The notes under the pieces are model-generated. The model saw nothing but the letters and a program-made list of their open reading frames with translations. It made no database searches and had not been told where the DNA came from. DNA of 64,000 nt, taken from an uncultured Sutterella sp. (GTDB lineage: Bacteria > Pseudomonadota > Gammaproteobacteria > Burkholderiales > Burkholderiaceae_F). How positions within the stretch are numbered: position 1 is the stretch's first letter; each line of letters opens with the position of its first letter. Position numbers and translations under genes: made by a program. Shown here piece after piece: positions 14,918-23,614 of the stretch. The DNA is taken from contig CAJKSP010000003.1 in NCBI GenBank assembly GCA_905202595.1, positions 25,118-89,117 of the forward strand, read 5' to 3'.

Positions 14918-16738
14918 TTGACTCATTCGAGCTTCAGAATGCATGCGCTCGCCGCCGCGGCGCTCGTGTTCTTTACCGCCGCGGCCGCTCAGGCCGCCAC
15001 CCCCATGCAGCCCGGCGAATACACCGTGCAGACTCGCGGCAACAATGGCCCGCTCGAGGTCACGGTGACCGTGTCGAAGGATGCCATCAAGGACATCAAG
15101 ATCGGCAAGAACTACGAAACGGACTACATTGCCGGCGAGCCGATGAAGCAGATCGCCAAGCGCGTGATTGAGACGCAGAACCTCTATCTCGACGGCATTT
15201 CTGGCGCAACCCGCTCGACCGAAGCGCTTCTCGTCGCCGTGGGCGCCGCCGTCGTCAAGGCTGGCGGCGACGAGCAGGATTTCGTCAAGAAGCCCGTGAA
15301 GATCGATCCGGCTTCTCTGCCGGTCGTGGATGTGCCGGCGAGCGACGTCGTCGTGATCGGCGCAGGCGGCACGGGTCTTGCGGCCGCTGCGAGCGCCGCT
15401 CAGCACGGCGCCAAGGTGACGGTGCTCGAGAAGATGGGCGTCGTCGGCGGCTCGTCCGCACTTGCCGGCGGCGCCATCGCCGCAGCGGGCACGAAGCTGC
15501 AGGCCGCGGCGGGCATCAAGGATTCTCCCGAAGCCTTCACGAAGCAGTGGATGGCCGAGCAGTCGCGCTCTGTGCGCGGCGGCTGGAAGGGCTATCCGGT
15601 CGAGAGCCGCGTGCTGGCGCTGCAGAAGCAGTCGGCGGCGACGATCGACTGGCTCTCTGACGAGATCGGCCTCAAGTTTGCCGCGCCTCGTCCCTTCGGC
15701 TACGGCGGCCCCTCCCGCGCGCATGCCGCCGCCGAGGCGGGCGTGCCTGCGAGCGGCCGCGGATCGAATGCAGCAGGCGGCCGCTATGTCATTCAGGCTC
15801 TCAAGGACTACTGCGATGCAAAAGGCGTGACGGTGCGCACGAATACGACCGCCTACGAGCTCGTCAAGGATGCAAGCGGCCGCATTACGGGCGTCCGCGC
15901 GCATGACGGCAAGCATCGCTATGAGTTCAAGGCCGATGCCGTCGTCCTCGCGACCGGCGGCTTTGCCAAGAGCCTTGAGATGGTGACGGCGGAGGTGCCG
16001 CGCTGGGCCGTCTTCACCGAGCTCAATGTCGCCGCGCCGGGCGATACGGGCGACGGCAGCGTCATGGCGAAGGCGGCAGGCGCCGCCATGGCCAAGGACA
16101 GCTGGATGATCGGCCTCTACCTCGCGCCTCTCTACAAGGCGCTCAATCCGGTCATCCAGGGACCGAACAAGTACAAGGACGTCGTGCTCGTGAACGAAAA
16201 GGGCAAGCGCTTTACGCGCGAGGATCTGCCCTACGTGACCGATCCGGTCTCCGAGCAGCTTGAAAGCTGGGTGATTCTCGACTCCTCCGACGACGCCAAG
16301 GTGAAGATCGTTAAGGACTATCTCACCTACGGCGTAGCTGTTCACGGCAAGGACTGGCAGGAGCTCGGCCGCCGCATGGGCGCCGACGCCTATCAGCTCG
16401 AAGCGACGATGAAGAAGTGGAACGCCGACGTCAAGGCCGGCAAGGACACGGAGTTCGGCAAGGACGCGAAGTACATGCACGCCTTTGAAAAGGCGCCCTT
16501 CTACGCTGTCAAGGTTCGTCCGGTTGCGGGCGGCACGATGGGCGGCGTCGAGACCAACGACAAGTTCCAGGTGCTCGACGTCAAGGGCAAGGTCATCCCG
16601 GGCCTCTATGCAGGCGGCGAGATGGCAAACCGTCCGTACTACAACCGCGTGTACGTTTCGGGCTCTAGCCTGGAGCTCGCCTATACGTCCGGCCGCCTGA
16701 TCGGCGCTGAGGCGGCGGCGCAGGCCAAGGCCAAGTAG
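14918..16738 (+). CDS. Secreted FMN/FAD fumarate-reductase-like flavoprotein
   Basis: A 606-residue exported oxidoreductase of the flavocytochrome c/urocanate reductase type. Order: signal peptide (1-26, cleavage near AQA|A), FMN-binding domain with the covalent flavinylation motif DGISGATRST (92-101), where ApbE would attach FMN to Ser100 or Thr98, then an FAD domain starting at VVVIGAGGTGLAAAASAA near 150 and ending with IPGLYAGGEMANRP and NRVYVSGSS. No heme CxxCH is present, so electrons must come from a separate donor. The family reduces fumarate, urocanate or related acids in the periplasm; the substrate here is unknown. The TTG start at 14918 follows AAAGGAG (14905-14911) at 6 bases and is preferred to an internal ATG at 14939, which would leave the signal peptide without a basic end. 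Confidence 0.85.
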   Translation: MTHSSFRMHALAAAALVFFTAAAAQAATPMQPGEYTVQTRGNNGPLEVTVTVSKDAIKDIKIGKNYETDYIAGEPMKQIAKRVIETQNLYLDGISGATRSTEALLVAVGAAVVKAGGDEQDFVKKPVKIDPASLPVVDVPASDVVVIGAGGTGLAAAASAAQHGAKVTVLEKMGVVGGSSALAGGAIAAAGTKLQAAAGIKDSPEAFTKQWMAEQSRSVRGGWKGYPVESRVLALQKQSAATIDWLSDEIGLKFAAPRPFGYGGPSRAHAAAEAGVPASGRGSNAAGGRYVIQALKDYCDAKGVTVRTNTTAYELVKDASGRITGVRAHDGKHRYEFKADAVVLATGGFAKSLEMVTAEVPRWAVFTELNVAAPGDTGDGSVMAKAAGAAMAKDSWMIGLYLAPLYKALNPVIQGPNKYKDVVLVNEKGKRFTREDLPYVTDPVSEQLESWVILDSSDDAKVKIVKDYLTYGVAVHGKDWQELGRRMGADAYQLEATMKKWNADVKAGKDTEFGKDAKYMHAFEKAPFYAVKVRPVAGGTMGGVETNDKFQVLDVKGKVIPGLYAGGEMANRPYYNRVYVSGSSLELAYTSGRLIGAEAAAQAKAK

Positions 16739-16754
16739 GCGGCGCGCCTTCAGC

Positions 16755-16802
16755 AGGGCGGAGGCCTCCCCGTTTGACGGGGCGGGCGTTCCGCCTTTTT
16801 TT
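16755..16802 (+). terminator. Intrinsic terminator after the flavoprotein
   Basis: GGCGGA (16757-16762) pairs with TCCGCC (about 16790-16795) outside an inner CCCCGTTTGACGGGG hairpin, followed by seven T's. Confidence 0.82.
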
Positions 16803-16999
16803 GCCGTCAGTTTCGTGCGGCGGCCCGATGCATGGGGCGTTTTGCTGCCTGCGGCCGGTCAAAAGACGAAAAAGCCTGCCCAGCGGCGTCAGATCAAGCT
16901 AAGATCCGAAGCAGCCCAGCTGCAGAGGCGCGCGTCCAAGAACTGCTTGAGCCGCATTTCGCAGCAACGTTTTCCATCAGCAAAGGAGTGAAAGAAGAC

Positions 17000-18274
17000 A
17001 TGACGACTCGCGACAAGGTTCCTGCGCTTGACGCCGGCATGCTCAGCCGCGTTGAGAAGATTGCCGCTCTCGAGAAGGTGAAGGCCGCGCTTGACGTCTG
17101 CGCTGAAGAGACGGAGCGCGCCATGGCCGAGCAGGTGCGCATCGCCCAGATCGAGTCGCCGACTTTCGCCGAGCGTACGCGCGGCGAGGCGGTGATGGAG
17201 CTCCTGCAGGAGTATGGCCTCAAGGATGTTGTAATGGATCCTTCGGGCAATGTTGTCGGCCGCCGCCCCGGCAAGAGCGGCGGTCCGGTGCTTGCCATTG
17301 CGGCGCACCTCGACACCGTCTTCCCGCAGGGAACGGATCTGCGCGTGAGAAAGGAAGGGGCGCTTTACTACGGTCCCGGCATCGGGGACAACGCTTCGGG
17401 CCTGCGCTCCATGCTGCAGGTGCTGCGCGCACTCAACAAGGCGCAGATTGAAACGGCGGGCGACATTCTCTTCGTCGGCACGGTCGGCGAAGAAGGCAAC
17501 GGCGACATCCGAGGCGCCAAGGCGCTTTTTGACGGCAGCCGCCGCATCGACGGCTTCATGGCGCTTGACATGGCGGATGTGAATACGGTGCAGAACGGCG
17601 CTACGGGCGCGCATCGCTGGCGCATCGCCATCGAAGGCCAGGGCGGTCATTCCTACATCGACTACGGCCGTGCGCCTTCGGCCATTCACGCCATGTGCCG
17701 CGCGGGATCGATCATCGCCGACATCGTCACGCCCGAGGATCCGCGCACGACGTTCACGATCGGCACCATCAAGGGCGGCACGACGGTCAATACGATCGCC
17801 GCACGCTGCGAAGTCGATGTGGACATGCGTAGCACGGGGCTTGAAGAGCTTGACCGCCTCGAAAAGCAGATTCTCGGCGCGTTCGAAAAGGGCGTTGAGC
17901 TCGAGAATGCCCGCTGGCCGCAGGCCGACCCCGATCATCAGCTCAAGCTCACGAAGACCCAGATCGGCAATCGTCCGGCCGGCATGCAGCCGGATAACTC
18001 GCCAGCCGTGCAGGCGGCGCTCTGCGCGATGAAGCACATGGCAATCGAAGTGCAGCAGTGCCGGCCGTCCTCGACCGATGCGAACAAGCCCATCTCGATC
18101 GGCGTGCCGTCAGTCTGCATCGGCACCGGCGGCGTTACGCACAACGAGCACAGCCTCAAGGAGTTCTTCGACTCTACGGACATGGAGCTGGGGCCGCAGC
18201 TTGCGATTCTTACGGCGCTTGCGCTCGTGGGCGCTGAAGGCGTTGAGCCGGGGCTGTCGCCGCTGGCCGGCTGA
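17000..18274 (+). CDS. M20-family metallopeptidase
   Basis: Di-zinc peptidase of clan MH, family M20 (tripeptidase/PepT-like branch), 424 residues. Metal and catalytic residues are in place: AAHLDTVF (His103, Asp105), GIGDNASG (Asp130, bridging), GEEG (Glu164/165), and the late HNEHS motif near residue 387. The dimerisation insert lies in between (HRWRIAIEGQGGHS onward). It likely trims short peptides or dipeptide-like substrates in the cytoplasm. The ATG at 17000 has AAAGGAG at 16982-16988, slightly far at 11 bases; the open frame upstream looks non-coding. Neighbours are the secreted reductase and a long empty region, so it is probably its own unit. Confidence 0.85.
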   Translation: MTTRDKVPALDAGMLSRVEKIAALEKVKAALDVCAEETERAMAEQVRIAQIESPTFAERTRGEAVMELLQEYGLKDVVMDPSGNVVGRRPGKSGGPVLAIAAHLDTVFPQGTDLRVRKEGALYYGPGIGDNASGLRSMLQVLRALNKAQIETAGDILFVGTVGEEGNGDIRGAKALFDGSRRIDGFMALDMADVNTVQNGATGAHRWRIAIEGQGGHSYIDYGRAPSAIHAMCRAGSIIADIVTPEDPRTTFTIGTIKGGTTVNTIAARCEVDVDMRSTGLEELDRLEKQILGAFEKGVELENARWPQADPDHQLKLTKTQIGNRPAGMQPDNSPAVQAALCAMKHMAIEVQQCRPSSTDANKPISIGVPSVCIGTGGVTHNEHSLKEFFDSTDMELGPQLAILTALALVGAEGVEPGLSPLAG

Positions 18275-18337
18275 GGCGCATCATCGGTCTGAAGTCGCTA
18301 TGGAAGGCGATCTTCAGCAATCAAATGCATTTTGAAG

Positions 18338-18375
18338 AAGAGCCCGCTTTGCAGAGGCGAAGCTGGGCTCTTTTT
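18338..18375 (+). terminator. Intrinsic terminator after the M20 peptidase
   Basis: AGAGCCCGCTT (18339-18349) pairs with AAGCTGGGCTCT (18360-18371, with a one-base bulge), followed by TTTTT. Confidence 0.85.
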
Positions 18376-18936
18376 CTGCTTGGAATAGCTCTGGACAAGC
18401 AACCGTTGTTTTTGGACTTGGCTAGGCTGAGGCTAGGCTTTCACAGTGCGGAGCGTATGACGTTTTTTTTCTGCGCTTCATCTGTCAGATTTTTTATATA
18501 GATTTCATTAACTTTCGACGAATTGATTCAGTCCTTTTGTCGACGATTAACGACAATTAGGCTGTTTGCCTAAACCGCTTTGGCTCAGGCTGCAAGCATG
18601 CAGTTTTTCTCTTCAGGGAAGGGAATGCGAGCATCGCATCCAACGAAAGAAAGTCGTCACAATGGTCCGCTCGCGCAGGACAAAGATTGAACCTGCCTTC
18701 TTCAGACGAGCAGCGCCTGAAAGCTTTGTCGGCGCAGAATGTTCCATGGAAAGATGAAGAAATGACTCTGCTTCAGCATGCTGCCATGCTGTCGTAACGC
18801 CTGTCCGCGAGGCTCAGCCAGTTGGCAGAGCCTCGCGGACAGGCTATTCAGAATCAGACAATTTGCTTACGAAGCGCCTATAACTCTTCAGCAGTTTTCA
18901 TTCTTTCAGCCGTGCCCTCTTTGGAGGGCGTTTTCG
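18376..18936. other. Long AT-rich leader/intergenic region with repeats and a large hairpin
   Basis: About 560 bases without a supported gene. It is clearly more AT-rich than its surroundings (18460-18560). Around 18515-18560 three similar 10-mers follow one another (TCGACGAATT, TCGACGATTA, ACGACAATTA), possible operator half-sites. A 10-bp palindrome CAGCATGCTG lies at 18774-18783 and a large hairpin at 18799-18844. A 63-codon open stretch in the middle has no ribosome site and was not called. Confidence 0.5.
18799..18844. repeat. Near-perfect 46-base inverted repeat (large hairpin)
   Basis: GCCTGTCCGCGAGGCTC (18799-18815) is the exact reverse complement of 18828-18844. The 12 bases between (AGCCAGTTGGCA) can pair further through GCCA/TGGC after an A-A mismatch. 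No T tract follows, so it is not a standard terminator. It lies about 90 bases before the MmgE/PrpD start, in what should be its mRNA leader. Confidence 0.8.
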
Positions 18937-20385
18937 ATGGAAGAAGCCAACATGACAGAACAGCAATCAAAGTCAGCAGATGCAGAACTCAAGAGCGCCG
19001 TCCTTGCGCGCTTTGTCGTGAATACGCCAGAGGATGCGATTCCTCCGGCCATGTATGAAAAAGCTGCCCGCCATACCCTCGACACCATTGGTGCAGGTGT
19101 TGCAGGTGCCATTTCAAAAGAAGCACAGACGCTGCTCAAAACGCTTCGCGAGAATGGTGAAGGCTCCGGCATTGCCTCGCTTTGGGGTGTCGGCGAATCA
19201 ATGACGCCTCTCAATGCGGCGCTTGTCAACGGCACAGCAGCGCACGCTTTCGAGCTTGACGATACGGGGGGTTGCGACCATTCCGGCGCTGTGGTGATTC
19301 CGGCTGCGGTAGCCGCGGTTGAAATTGCCAAAAAAGCTGGCTGCGCTATTTCTGGTCAAACTTTTCTTGCGGCTGTCATTCTCGGCTACGACGTTGCTCG
19401 CCGTGCGTTAGAAGCCTGCGGAGCGTACGAAGCTCACAACGGCGCCGGCTTCCATTCCACAGGCACTTGCGGTCCCTTCGGAGCTGCAGCAGCAGCAGCT
19501 CGCCTACTCGGCTGCAGCGTGCATGAAACGCAGATGGCGCTCGGCCTGGCGGCATCGTTTTCGGGCGGCCTCTGGGCATGTGTTCATGATGGAGCACAGA
19601 GCAAGCGCTTACATGCTGGCCATGCCGCGATGGGCGGCCTCTTTGCTGTCCTTCTGGCCAAGCAGGGCTTCACGGGGCCCTCTCAGATTTTCGAGCAGGT
19701 TTGGGGCGGCTTTGACAAGAGCTTTGCGCCGCAGTCCGATGTGCCCGAAGCTTGGCTGGCTGATCTGGGGAAGGTTTGGAAGCTCGCCCGTGTCTCCATC
19801 AAGCCGCATGCGTCTTGTCGTTCAACGCACGCCGCCATTGATGCCGTAGACATTCTTCGCAAGAAGGCCGGCTTCGGTCCCAACGATGTGAAGGAGATCG
19901 AAGTCGTCATCAATCCATTCGTCTATGGCATGTGCGGCGGCACCAAGCTGCACCCGATGACTTCGGCCCAGCTTTCTATCCCCTACAGCCTTGCGGCTGA
20001 TCTCGTATTCGGCAATGCCTCCCTCGCTTCCTACGCCAGAAGCCGCCGCGACGATCCGCGCATTGCGTCGCTCATGAAACGCATTCGCTTTACGGTCGAC
20101 AAATCGCAAGCAGACGATGAAGAGCCCACCGTTATCGTGCGGCTTCAAGATGGGAGAGAACTCAAGGAACATGTTCCCATGCCTCTCGGCGCGCCGACGA
20201 ATCCTGTAACAGACGAAGCGCTCCTTGCCAAATTTCATGCCGTTGTCGGCATGGTCTACGACGAGGATGATGCGAACGAACTGGCTCGCCGCCTGATGAC
20301 GATTCAATGCGCCAAGGACGTCTATGACGACGCGCTTGTGCTTCTGTCCAAGAAGCCGGTCACGCGGCGACTGTTTGACGTCTAA
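18937..20385 (+). CDS. MmgE/PrpD-family protein
   Basis: A 482-residue member of the MmgE/PrpD family, which contains 2-methylcitrate dehydratase, cis-aconitate decarboxylase and iminodisuccinate epimerase, all acting on branched or substituted di- and tricarboxylates. Landmarks are ARHTLDTIGAGVAGA near the N-terminus, NGTAAHAFELDDTGG, HSTGTCGPFGAAAAAARLLG, and KPHASCRSTHAAIDA in the middle. No prpB or prpC is nearby, so propionate metabolism is unlikely. A DcuA/B carrier and argH follow on the same strand, suggesting metabolism of a C4-dicarboxylate derivative. The ATG at 18937 has GGAGG 9 bases upstream; 18952 is an alternative. Codon use here is less GC-biased than in neighbours, a possible sign of transfer. 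Confidence 0.83.
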   Translation: MEEANMTEQQSKSADAELKSAVLARFVVNTPEDAIPPAMYEKAARHTLDTIGAGVAGAISKEAQTLLKTLRENGEGSGIASLWGVGESMTPLNAALVNGTAAHAFELDDTGGCDHSGAVVIPAAVAAVEIAKKAGCAISGQTFLAAVILGYDVARRALEACGAYEAHNGAGFHSTGTCGPFGAAAAAARLLGCSVHETQMALGLAASFSGGLWACVHDGAQSKRLHAGHAAMGGLFAVLLAKQGFTGPSQIFEQVWGGFDKSFAPQSDVPEAWLADLGKVWKLARVSIKPHASCRSTHAAIDAVDILRKKAGFGPNDVKEIEVVINPFVYGMCGGTKLHPMTSAQLSIPYSLAADLVFGNASLASYARSRRDDPRIASLMKRIRFTVDKSQADDEEPTVIVRLQDGRELKEHVPMPLGAPTNPVTDEALLAKFHAVVGMVYDEDDANELARRLMTIQCAKDVYDDALVLLSKKPVTRRLFDV

Positions 20386-20462
20386 TCGGCTTTCATCCGC
20401 TTTGCGATCCTTTTTCTATACCACCAATTTTCCCTCACTCTCTCAACTGTAAAGGTCTTCCT

Positions 20463-21809
20463 ATGGATCTCATGTTCTGGCTGGAGCTCGCCATCGTGCT
20501 CCTTTGCGTCGGCTTCGGCGGCCGTTTGGGTGGCCTTGGTCTCGGTGCAGCCGGCGGTCTCGGCGTCTGTCTCATGGTGCTTGTTCTCGGCGTGCCGCCG
20601 GGTGCGCCTCCGGTTTCCGTACTCCTCATCATCACGGCTGTCATTGCCTGCACATCGATTCTGCAGGGCTCCGGCGGCCTTGATCTCCTTGTCCGTCTCG
20701 CAGAGCGCCTGCTTCGCAAATGGCCGAAAGCCATTACATTTGTGGGTCCGCTCGTCTGCTCGATTTTCGTGATCTTTGTCGGCACGGCCTATGTTGCCTT
20801 TGCGGTCTATCCGGTGGTCGCCGAAGTGGCCGCTTCCGCCAAGGTTCGCCCGGAGCGCGCCATCTCGGCTTCGGTCATTTCTGCCGGCATCGGCGTCATG
20901 GCTTCGCCGATGTCGGCGGCCATGGCGGCCATGGTGGGCATCATGAGTACGCAGGGCATTGCCTTCTGGCAGATTCTGGCCGTTACGGTTCCCACTTTCT
21001 TCCTCGCAACGATCTGCGCTTCGCTCTCCGTCTTCTGGCGCGGGCCGGAGCTTGAAGACGATCCCGAATTCAAGCGCCGTCTTCAGACGGGCGAATACAA
21101 GTGGCTTTCCGGAACGACCAATCAGTCTGCTGGCGCTCAGCTTCTTGACCCGAAGTTCCCTTATGCCAAGACCGCCGTCGCGATCTTTCTCGTCGGCATT
21201 CTGACCTCTATTCTCATCGGCTCCGTGCCTGGCTGGCGTCCCTCCTGGACGGATGCCGCAGGCAAGACCACGACGCTGGCTATTCCTCAGCTCATCCAGA
21301 TGGTGATGCTCGCTACAGCCTTCGTCATCATCATGGTCTGCCGCGTCAAGCCTGAGAAGTTCGCCAGCGGCTCCGTTTTCCGCTCTGGTCTCATTGGCGT
21401 CGTCGCCGTGTTCGGCATCGCCTGGTGCACCGGCACGTTCTTTGATCAGCACACGCAGCTCCTTTCAGACGTCTTCTCCGGTCTTGCGTCGACGGCTCCC
21501 TTCCTGTTCTGCATTGCAGCCTTCTGCGTCTCGTCAGTGATTTTCTCGCCCACGGTTTCGACGACGATCATGATGCCGCTCGGTCTGAAGTTTGGCCTTC
21601 CCCCGGAGTTCCTCATCGGCGTTTGGGCTAGCTGCTTCGGCGATTTTGTCATTCCGGGCGGTGCTCAGATCGGCTGCACGGCCTTCGACCGTACGGGTAC
21701 AACTCGCCTCGGCACCTTCGTTGTCAACCATTCCTACATGCGCCCGGGTCTTGCCTTTGTCGTTTCCGGCACGATCATCGGCTGGTGCATGTCGAAGATC
21801 GTTTTCTGA
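20463..21809 (+). CDS. DcuA/DcuB-family C4-dicarboxylate carrier
   Basis: A 448-residue inner-membrane antiporter of the Dcu A/B family, which exchanges fumarate, malate or aspartate for succinate during anaerobic growth. The N-terminus (LELAIVLLCVGFGGRLGGLG), the following LQGSGGLDLLVRLAERLLR and the RPERAISASVISAGIGVMASP stretch read closely like E. coli DcuB. About 10 to 12 membrane segments can be counted. It starts 77 bases after the MmgE/PrpD stop, with TAAAGG 8 to 12 bases before the ATG. No terminator separates it from argH 86 bases on. Likely role: uptake of the C4 substrate of the upstream enzyme, or fumarate/succinate exchange. Confidence 0.87.
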   Translation: MDLMFWLELAIVLLCVGFGGRLGGLGLGAAGGLGVCLMVLVLGVPPGAPPVSVLLIITAVIACTSILQGSGGLDLLVRLAERLLRKWPKAITFVGPLVCSIFVIFVGTAYVAFAVYPVVAEVAASAKVRPERAISASVISAGIGVMASPMSAAMAAMVGIMSTQGIAFWQILAVTVPTFFLATICASLSVFWRGPELEDDPEFKRRLQTGEYKWLSGTTNQSAGAQLLDPKFPYAKTAVAIFLVGILTSILIGSVPGWRPSWTDAAGKTTTLAIPQLIQMVMLATAFVIIMVCRVKPEKFASGSVFRSGLIGVVAVFGIAWCTGTFFDQHTQLLSDVFSGLASTAPFLFCIAAFCVSSVIFSPTVSTTIMMPLGLKFGLPPEFLIGVWASCFGDFVIPGGAQIGCTAFDRTGTTRLGTFVVNHSYMRPGLAFVVSGTIIGWCMSKIVF

Positions 21810-21895
21810 CGAACGGCATCCATTTTCTGTTGTACTTGCCGTTTCCTCGTCCGCTAAGGAGGCTTTGACAGGGAATCGGCGAGAGTTTTCATCTA

Positions 21896-23365
21896 ATGAA
21901 CACCAAAATGACTGAAAACGCTGATCATTCCAATTCCAGCGATCCTCTGCACGCGAAGAAGAAGGCCTGGTCGGGCCGCTTCTCCGAACCTGTCGATGCG
22001 TTCGTGCTTCGCTACACGGCAAGCGTCGGCTTCGACAAGCGCATGGCCCTGCAGGACATCGAAGGCTCGCTCGCTCATGCGGCCATGCTCACGAAGGTGG
22101 GCGTCCTCACGCAGAAGGACCTTGACGACATTCGCCACGGCATGGCGGAAATCAAGAGCGAAATCGAAGCCGGCACCTTCGAGTGGCAGCTTGAGCTCGA
22201 AGACGTGCATCTCAACATTGAGGCGCGCCTCACGGCGCTCATCGGCGACGCCGGCAAGCGCCTCCACACGGGCCGCTCCCGCAACGACCAGGTCGCAACG
22301 GACATTCGCCTCTATCTGCGCGGCGAAGTCGATGAGATCGTCCGCCGCATCGAGCACCTTCAGGAAGTGCTCGTCGCGCAGGCTGAGCGCCACTACGCGA
22401 CGATCATGCCGGGCTTTACTCACATGCAGGTGGCGCAGCCCGTCACGTTTGGCCACCACATGCTCGCCTATGCCGAAATGCTCGAGCGCGACCGCTCCCG
22501 CTTCCTCGATCTGCGCCATCGCGTGAACAGCTCGCCGCTCGGCGCCGCTGCGCTCGCCGGCACGACCTATCCGATCGACCGCGAATACTCGGCGAAGCTC
22601 CTCGGCTTCGAGTCCGTGGCGCAGAACTCGCTCGATGCCGTGTCCGACCGCGACTTTGCCATCGAATTCTGCAGCGCCGCCTCGATGCTCATGATGCACA
22701 TCTCGCGCCTCTCCGAAGAGCTCGTGATCTGGATGAGCCAGCGCTTCAGCTTCATCAAGCTGCCGGACCGCTTCACGACCGGCTCCTCGATCATGCCGCA
22801 GAAGAAGAATCCGGACGTGCCGGAAACCGCCCGCGGCAAGACGGGGCGCGTCTACGGCGACCTGATGGCGCTTTTGACGGTGCTCAAGGGCACGCCGCTC
22901 GCCTACAACAAGGACTTCCAGGAAGACAAGGAGCCGCTCTTTGATGCCGTCGACACCGTCAAGGACACGCTTCGCGCGTTCTGCGACATGATGGCCGGCG
23001 TCGAGCCGCAACCGGAGAACATGCACCGCGCTGCGCAGATGGGCTTCCCCACCGCGACGGACCTTGCTGACTATCTGGTGCGCCACGGCGTGCCCTTCCG
23101 CACGGCGCACGACATCGTCGGCCGCGTGGTCCGCCATGCCGCCGAACGCGGCTGCGGTCTTGAAGAGCTGCCGCTCGACGACCTCAAGAGCTTTGCGCCC
23201 GAAATTGAAGCCGACGTCTATGACGTTCTCCGCCTCGAAGGCTCCGTCAAGGCGCGCAACCATCTCGGCGGCACGGCTCCCGAGCAGGTGCTGAAGCAGG
23301 TGAAGCGCTGGGAAGCTGTTTTTGCTGAGCGAGCAGCCAAGCAAATGAAGGGTCATGTAGCGTAA
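21896..23365 (+). CDS. argH: Argininosuccinate lyase
   Basis: The canonical ArgH, splitting argininosuccinate into arginine and fumarate in the last step of arginine synthesis. At 489 residues it is slightly longer than usual because of an N-terminal tail before KKAWSGRFSEP. All three active-site blocks are intact: HTGRSRNDQVATD, FTHMQVAQPV, and SSIMPQKKNPD. No other arginine gene is nearby. The ATG at 21896 has only a weak GAGAG upstream; a perfect AAGGAGG lies 32 bases away at 21857-21863 and could drive a 16-codon frame that ends inside argH. The gene ends at a strong terminator. Base composition returns to the high-GC genome average compared with the two preceding genes. Confidence 0.95.
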   Translation: MNTKMTENADHSNSSDPLHAKKKAWSGRFSEPVDAFVLRYTASVGFDKRMALQDIEGSLAHAAMLTKVGVLTQKDLDDIRHGMAEIKSEIEAGTFEWQLELEDVHLNIEARLTALIGDAGKRLHTGRSRNDQVATDIRLYLRGEVDEIVRRIEHLQEVLVAQAERHYATIMPGFTHMQVAQPVTFGHHMLAYAEMLERDRSRFLDLRHRVNSSPLGAAALAGTTYPIDREYSAKLLGFESVAQNSLDAVSDRDFAIEFCSAASMLMMHISRLSEELVIWMSQRFSFIKLPDRFTTGSSIMPQKKNPDVPETARGKTGRVYGDLMALLTVLKGTPLAYNKDFQEDKEPLFDAVDTVKDTLRAFCDMMAGVEPQPENMHRAAQMGFPTATDLADYLVRHGVPFRTAHDIVGRVVRHAAERGCGLEELPLDDLKSFAPEIEADVYDVLRLEGSVKARNHLGGTAPEQVLKQVKRWEAVFAERAAKQMKGHVA

Positions 23366-23383
23366 TTTTTTCTTGCATCAGCA

Positions 23384-23426
23384 GAAAAGCCGCCGGCAAT
23401 TCTGCCGGCGGCTTTTTCTTTTTTTG
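23384..23426 (+). terminator. Intrinsic terminator after argH
   Basis: AAAGCCGCCGGCA (about 23386-23398) pairs with TGCCGGCGGCTTT (23403-23415), followed by a T-rich run. Confidence 0.9.
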
Positions 23427-23614
23427 AGGAACACTGAGAAGCTTGCAGGGATGACGCAGATCATCTGAATGTAACTGCGATTTTTTTGCGTAAGTCGAAA
23501 AAAATTGTCTTAACGGAAGAAGAAGGGCTGTCTCCAAGTACAATGACAAAAGGCGGGGATTTTTCTTCGCTTTGTCTTTCTTTGCGGCAGTAGGGACTTA
23601 ATTTTTTGAGCAGC

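Noticed and set aside
18566..18757. A 63-codon open frame in the long leader before the MmgE/PrpD gene
   Set aside because: No ribosome site, atypical composition and no conserved motif; treated as untranslated leader.
18799..18844. Large hairpin considered as a tRNA, riboswitch or intrinsic terminator
   Set aside because: It has two simple arms with no cloverleaf, no known aptamer pattern and no T tract, so it is kept only as an unexplained inverted repeat.
23505..23544. TTGTCT and TACAAT as a tilS promoter
   Set aside because: The hexamers are about 28 bases apart, too far for a sigma-70 promoter.
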